This document shows, in pieces, positions 61,492 through 64,000 of a DNA stretch of 64,000 bases (its first letter is position 1; each line of letters begins with the position of its first letter). The translations under genes and the position numbers were made by a program. Under the pieces are notes generated by a model that saw only the letters and a program-made list of their open reading frames with translations, did not search any database and had not been told where the DNA came from. The stretch spans positions 1-64,000 of the forward strand of contig NZ_JASCIS010000009.1 of assembly GCF_029968015.1 (NCBI RefSeq), in the 5' to 3' direction. This DNA comes from Streptomyces luteolus. Its GTDB lineage: Bacteria > Actinomycetota > Actinomycetes > Streptomycetales > Streptomycetaceae.

Positions 61492-62372
61492 TGGGGACTC
61501 AAGTAATCGTGCACACGTACGAGTCGACGTCCCGTACCGCCAAGGCCGGCGACCTCACGCTGCACTACCACGAGGCCGGACCGCAGGACCGCCCCGACGC
61601 CCCCGTGGTGATCATGCTGCACGGCGGCGGCCCCGGCGCCTCCGCCTGGTCCAACTTCGGCGGCAACCTGCCCGTCTTCGCCGAGCACTTCCGCACCCTC
61701 CTCGTCGACCAGGTCTGCTTCGGCCGGTCCGACAAGCCCGAGCTCGACAAGGACTACTTCAGCTACAGCGCGGACGCCGTCGCCGCCCTGATGGACGAAC
61801 TCGACGTCTCCCGGGCCCACTTCATCGGCAACTCGCTCGGCGGCGGCACCTCCGTGCGGATGGCCCTGAACCACCCCGACAAGGTCGGCAAGCTAGTCCT
61901 GATGGGCCCCGGCGGGGTCTCCGTCAACCTCTTCGCGCCGGACCCGACCGAGGGCATCAAGCGCCTCTTCGAGTTCAACGCCGCCCCCGAGCCGACCAAG
62001 GACCAACTCCGCGCCTTCCTCGGCGTGATGGCGTACGACCAGTCCATCGTCACCGACGAGCTGGTCGAGGAGCGCTGGGCCTCCGCCACCGACCCCGAGA
62101 CCCGCCTGGGCAACGCCCGCATGGGCGCGGCCTTCGCCGACCCGGCCTGGCAGGAGGACTGGATGCTGTGGCGCGAGGCCCACCGCATCACCCAGCCCGT
62201 ACTGCTCACCTGGGGCCGCGAGGACCGGGTCAACCCGCTCGACGGCGCCCTGGTGGCCCTCAAGACCATCCCGGACGCCCGCCTGCACGTCTTCCCGCAC
62301 TGCGGGCACTGGGCGCAGGTGGAGCAGGCCGACGAGTTCAACCGGCTGGCCGTGGACTTCTTCTCCCACTAG
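61491..62372 (+). CDS. hsaD: Meta-cleavage product hydrolase HsaD
   Basis: This is a 293-residue alpha/beta hydrolase that cuts the C-C bond of the ring-opened steroid (4,9-DSHA). The triad is S115 (GNSLGGG), D245 (WGREDRVNP) and H273 (HCGHWAQ), within a few residues of S114/D241/H269 in the mycobacterial enzyme. The oxyanion segment is LHGGGPGASAWSNF. One-base overlap with hsaA2 shows coupling. Confidence 0.95.
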   Translation: MGTQVIVHTYESTSRTAKAGDLTLHYHEAGPQDRPDAPVVIMLHGGGPGASAWSNFGGNLPVFAEHFRTLLVDQVCFGRSDKPELDKDYFSYSADAVAALMDELDVSRAHFIGNSLGGGTSVRMALNHPDKVGKLVLMGPGGVSVNLFAPDPTEGIKRLFEFNAAPEPTKDQLRAFLGVMAYDQSIVTDELVEERWASATDPETRLGNARMGAAFADPAWQEDWMLWREAHRITQPVLLTWGREDRVNPLDGALVALKTIPDARLHVFPHCGHWAQVEQADEFNRLAVDFFSH

Positions 62373-62420
62373 CCCGTACCCGTACCCGTACCAGTACCCG
62401 TCCCCGAATCCGTACTCGTA
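62373..62420. repeat. CCCGTA hexamer repeats
   Basis: CCCGTA occurs in a row about three times and then in degenerate form up to 62420. It fills the 61-nt gap between hsaD and hsaC, leaving a short AAGGAAAAG before the hsaC start. Confidence 0.8.
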
Positions 62421-62433
62421 AGGAAAAGCGACC

Positions 62434-63327
62434 ATGGACATTCGCTCGCTCGGCTATCTCCGCATCGAGACAACCAAGTTGGACGAGTGGCGCACCTACG
62501 CCCTCGACATCCTCGGCATGGTCGAGAGCGCCGACAGCACCGAGGACACCCTCTGCCTGCGCATCGACGACCGCAGCCACCGCATCGTCGTCCAGGCGGG
62601 CGAGAGCGACCGCCTGATCGCCGCAGGCTGGGAGGTCGCCAACGCCGCCGAACTCGCCCGTGCGGCACGGGAATTGGAGGAGGCGGGCCACGCCGTCAAG
62701 CACGCCGACGCCGGGCGGATCGCCGAGCGTCGCGTCCGCGACCTGATCCAGGTGGCCGACCCCTGCGGCAACCCCCTGGAGATCTACTGGGGCCAGGCAC
62801 AGGACCACTCCGCGCTCGGCACGCCCTATGGCAACCGCTTCGTCACCAGCGAACTCGGCCTGGGACACGTTGTGTTGCCCGTATCCGACATCGAGGCCGC
62901 CCTCGACTTCTACGAGAACCTGCTCGGCTTCCAGCTGCGCGACTCGATGAGGCTGCCCCCGCAGGCCGTCCCGACCGCCACCGAGCAGCGCGACTTCCAC
63001 TGGATGCACTTCCTCAGCCCCAACCGCCGCCACCACAGCCTAGGCCTGTACCCGGGCGCGCTGCCGCCCGGCATCGTGCACTTCATGGTCGAGCTGGAGA
63101 CCCTGGACGACGTGGGCCGCGGCCTGGACCGCATGAACGCCGCAGGCATCCCCATCGCGTCCAGCCTCGGCCGCCACACCAACGACCACATGGTGTCCTT
63201 CTACGCCCAGGCGCCCGGGGGCTTCCAGGTCGAGTACGGCTGGGACGGCCTGATCGTGGATCCCGCCACCTGGGTCGCCAAGGAGATCACCGCCGACAGC
63301 TTCTGGGGCCACCAGTGGAACGGCTGA
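62434..63327 (+). CDS. hsaC: Extradiol dioxygenase HsaC
   Basis: This is a 297-residue type I two-domain extradiol dioxygenase that opens the catecholic ring A of 3,4-DHSA. The iron ligands are H145 (LGLGHVVLPV), H216 (GIVHFMVEL) and E267 (FQVEYGWDG), matching the H145/H215/E266 set of the mycobacterial enzyme as I recall it. AAGGAAAAG precedes the ATG. hsaB starts inside its 3' end. Confidence 0.95.
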   Translation: MDIRSLGYLRIETTKLDEWRTYALDILGMVESADSTEDTLCLRIDDRSHRIVVQAGESDRLIAAGWEVANAAELARAARELEEAGHAVKHADAGRIAERRVRDLIQVADPCGNPLEIYWGQAQDHSALGTPYGNRFVTSELGLGHVVLPVSDIEAALDFYENLLGFQLRDSMRLPPQAVPTATEQRDFHWMHFLSPNRRHHSLGLYPGALPPGIVHFMVELETLDDVGRGLDRMNAAGIPIASSLGRHTNDHMVSFYAQAPGGFQVEYGWDGLIVDPATWVAKEITADSFWGHQWNG

Positions 63328-63797
63328 TCGAACCGGACGCCTTCCGGGACGTGCTCGGCCGCTTCGCGAGCGGCATCACCGTCGTCGCCGGCCTGGACGA
63401 GGGCGAGCCGGTCGGTTTCGCCTGCCAGTCCTTCGCCTCGCTCTCCCTCGACCCGCCCCTGGTCATGCTCGCCGCCGGGCGTACGTCGGTGAGCTGGCCT
63501 CGGATCGAGCGGGCCGGACGGTTCTGCGTCAACATCCTCGCGGCCGAACAGCGGGATATCTGCGCCGAGTTGGGCCGCAGCGGCCCCGACAAGTTCGCCG
63601 CCGTGCCGTGGAGCGTCAGCGAGCACGGCACCGTCCGGATCGACGGCGCCCTCGCCGCCCTGGAGTGCGAGCTGCGGGCCGTGCACGAAGCAGGCGACCA
63701 CTATCTGGCGACCGCCGAGGTGGTGGCCCTGGACGCCCGCGAGGACGGCAGCCCCCTGCTGTACTTCCGCAGCCGGTACGCCGTGGGGGCGTTCTGA
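63315..63797 (+). CDS. hsaB: Flavin reductase HsaB
   Basis: This is a 160-residue flavin reductase-domain protein that supplies reduced flavin to HsaA. Motifs include FRDVLGRFASGITVVAGLDE, GFACQSFASLSLDPPLVMLA and FCVNILAAEQRDICAELGR, all typical of the HpaC/HsaB group. I chose GTG at 63315, overlapping hsaC by 13 nt. It overlaps the next gene by one base (TGATG). Confidence 0.93.
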   Translation: MERLIEPDAFRDVLGRFASGITVVAGLDEGEPVGFACQSFASLSLDPPLVMLAAGRTSVSWPRIERAGRFCVNILAAEQRDICAELGRSGPDKFAAVPWSVSEHGTVRIDGALAALECELRAVHEAGDHYLATAEVVALDAREDGSPLLYFRSRYAVGAF

Positions 63798-64000
63798 TGC
63801 CCATCGACGTGGCGAAGCTGACCTCCGCGCCGCCCGTGCACACCGACGTCTCGTGGGACGACCGCGACGTACGCCTGTACCACCTGGCGCTCGGCGCCGG
63901 TGTCCCGGAGACCGACCCGGCCGAACTGCGGTACGTGTACGAACGGCACCCGCGGGGCCTGAAGGTCCTGCCGCTGTTCGGCGTGACCGCCGCCAACGTC
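63797..64000 (+). CDS. MaoC-type hydratase, N-terminal part (cut by window end)
   Basis: The first 68 codons are visible and run off the right edge. PIDVAKLTSAPPVHTDVSWD, DVRLYHLALGAG and ETDPAELRYVYERHPRGLKV match the N-terminal domain of bacterial and peroxisomal multifunctional (3R)-hydroxyacyl-CoA dehydratases of the HtdY/Hsd4B type. In steroid degradation such enzymes hydrate side-chain enoyl-CoA esters. The one-base overlap with hsaB suggests co-transcription. Confidence 0.85.
   Translation, partial: MPIDVAKLTSAPPVHTDVSWDDRDVRLYHLALGAGVPETDPAELRYVYERHPRGLKVLPLFGVTAANV

Noticed and set aside
62290..62310. TTCCC-N7-GGGCA near the end of hsaD
   Set aside because: It lies inside coding sequence, deviates from the pattern and is explained by the conserved FPHCGHW codons.

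Overview
The window is very G+C-rich actinobacterial DNA. The protein set points to a Streptomyces chromosome or a close relative: a large LuxR-type ATPase regulator, a ROK-controlled sugar ABC operon without its own ATPase, Asp23/AmaP/DUF2273/DUF6286 envelope proteins, a DUF6131 protein, many GTG starts and 1-4 nt gene overlaps. There are no rRNA, tRNA or CRISPR features. All calls come from reading the sequence; no database search was run.

Region 1 (1-12.9 kb) is an accessory flank. It holds two broken IS5-type transposases, a frameshifted P-loop kinase, two secreted subtilases, a large LuxR regulator, a run of small stress-type proteins, a tsaD fragment and cobF. Region 2 (13.0-19.0 kb) is a sugar-uptake locus: oxidoreductase, binding protein and two permeases, divergent from a ROK repressor, with candidate operators between them. 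Region 3 (19.0-24.1 kb) is an envelope-stress island: an ECF sigma factor, a zinc-finger/Asp23 protein and an Asp23-like protein on the minus strand. Facing them on the plus strand are Asp23, DUF2273, DUF6286/Asp23, AmaP-like and YihY/BrkB genes. The two operons face each other across an almost perfect 34-bp inverted repeat that looks like a mirrored pair of the same promoter. Region 4 (24.1-27.0 kb) holds small secreted or membrane proteins and repeats.

Region 5 (27.0 kb to the end) is a large steroid-degradation cluster. Its first half (27-44 kb) matches the mycobacterial KstR2 regulon for the C/D rings: fadE-type dehydrogenases, fadE30, ipdF, kstR2, fadA6, ipdC, ipdB, ipdA, echA20 and SDRs. 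Two KstR2-like operators sit at the divergent promoters. The second half (44-64 kb) carries the A/B-ring genes: hsaE-hsaG-hsaF-kshA-(small Cys protein)-kshB, two hsaA copies, kstD, hsaD, hsaC, hsaB and the start of a MaoC-type hydratase gene. It also holds a steroid Baeyer-Villiger monooxygenase, an HSL-type esterase, two SDRs, a FadD3-type CoA ligase and an IclR regulator.

Together the genes suggest a route from a C21 steroid to central metabolism. SMO, esterase and SDR would remove the side chain. KstD and KshAB would open ring B, and HsaAB, HsaC and HsaD would cleave ring A. HsaE, HsaF and HsaG would process the C5 piece. FadD3 and the Ipd/EchA20/FadE/FadA6 enzymes would degrade the remaining C/D rings. 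The most notable new signal is a recurring operator-like palindrome, TTCCC-N7-GGGAA. It has five exact copies and one near copy, all upstream of the A/B-ring and SMO/FadD3 transcription units. A local IclR regulator is the obvious candidate to bind it, and no KstR gene is visible.
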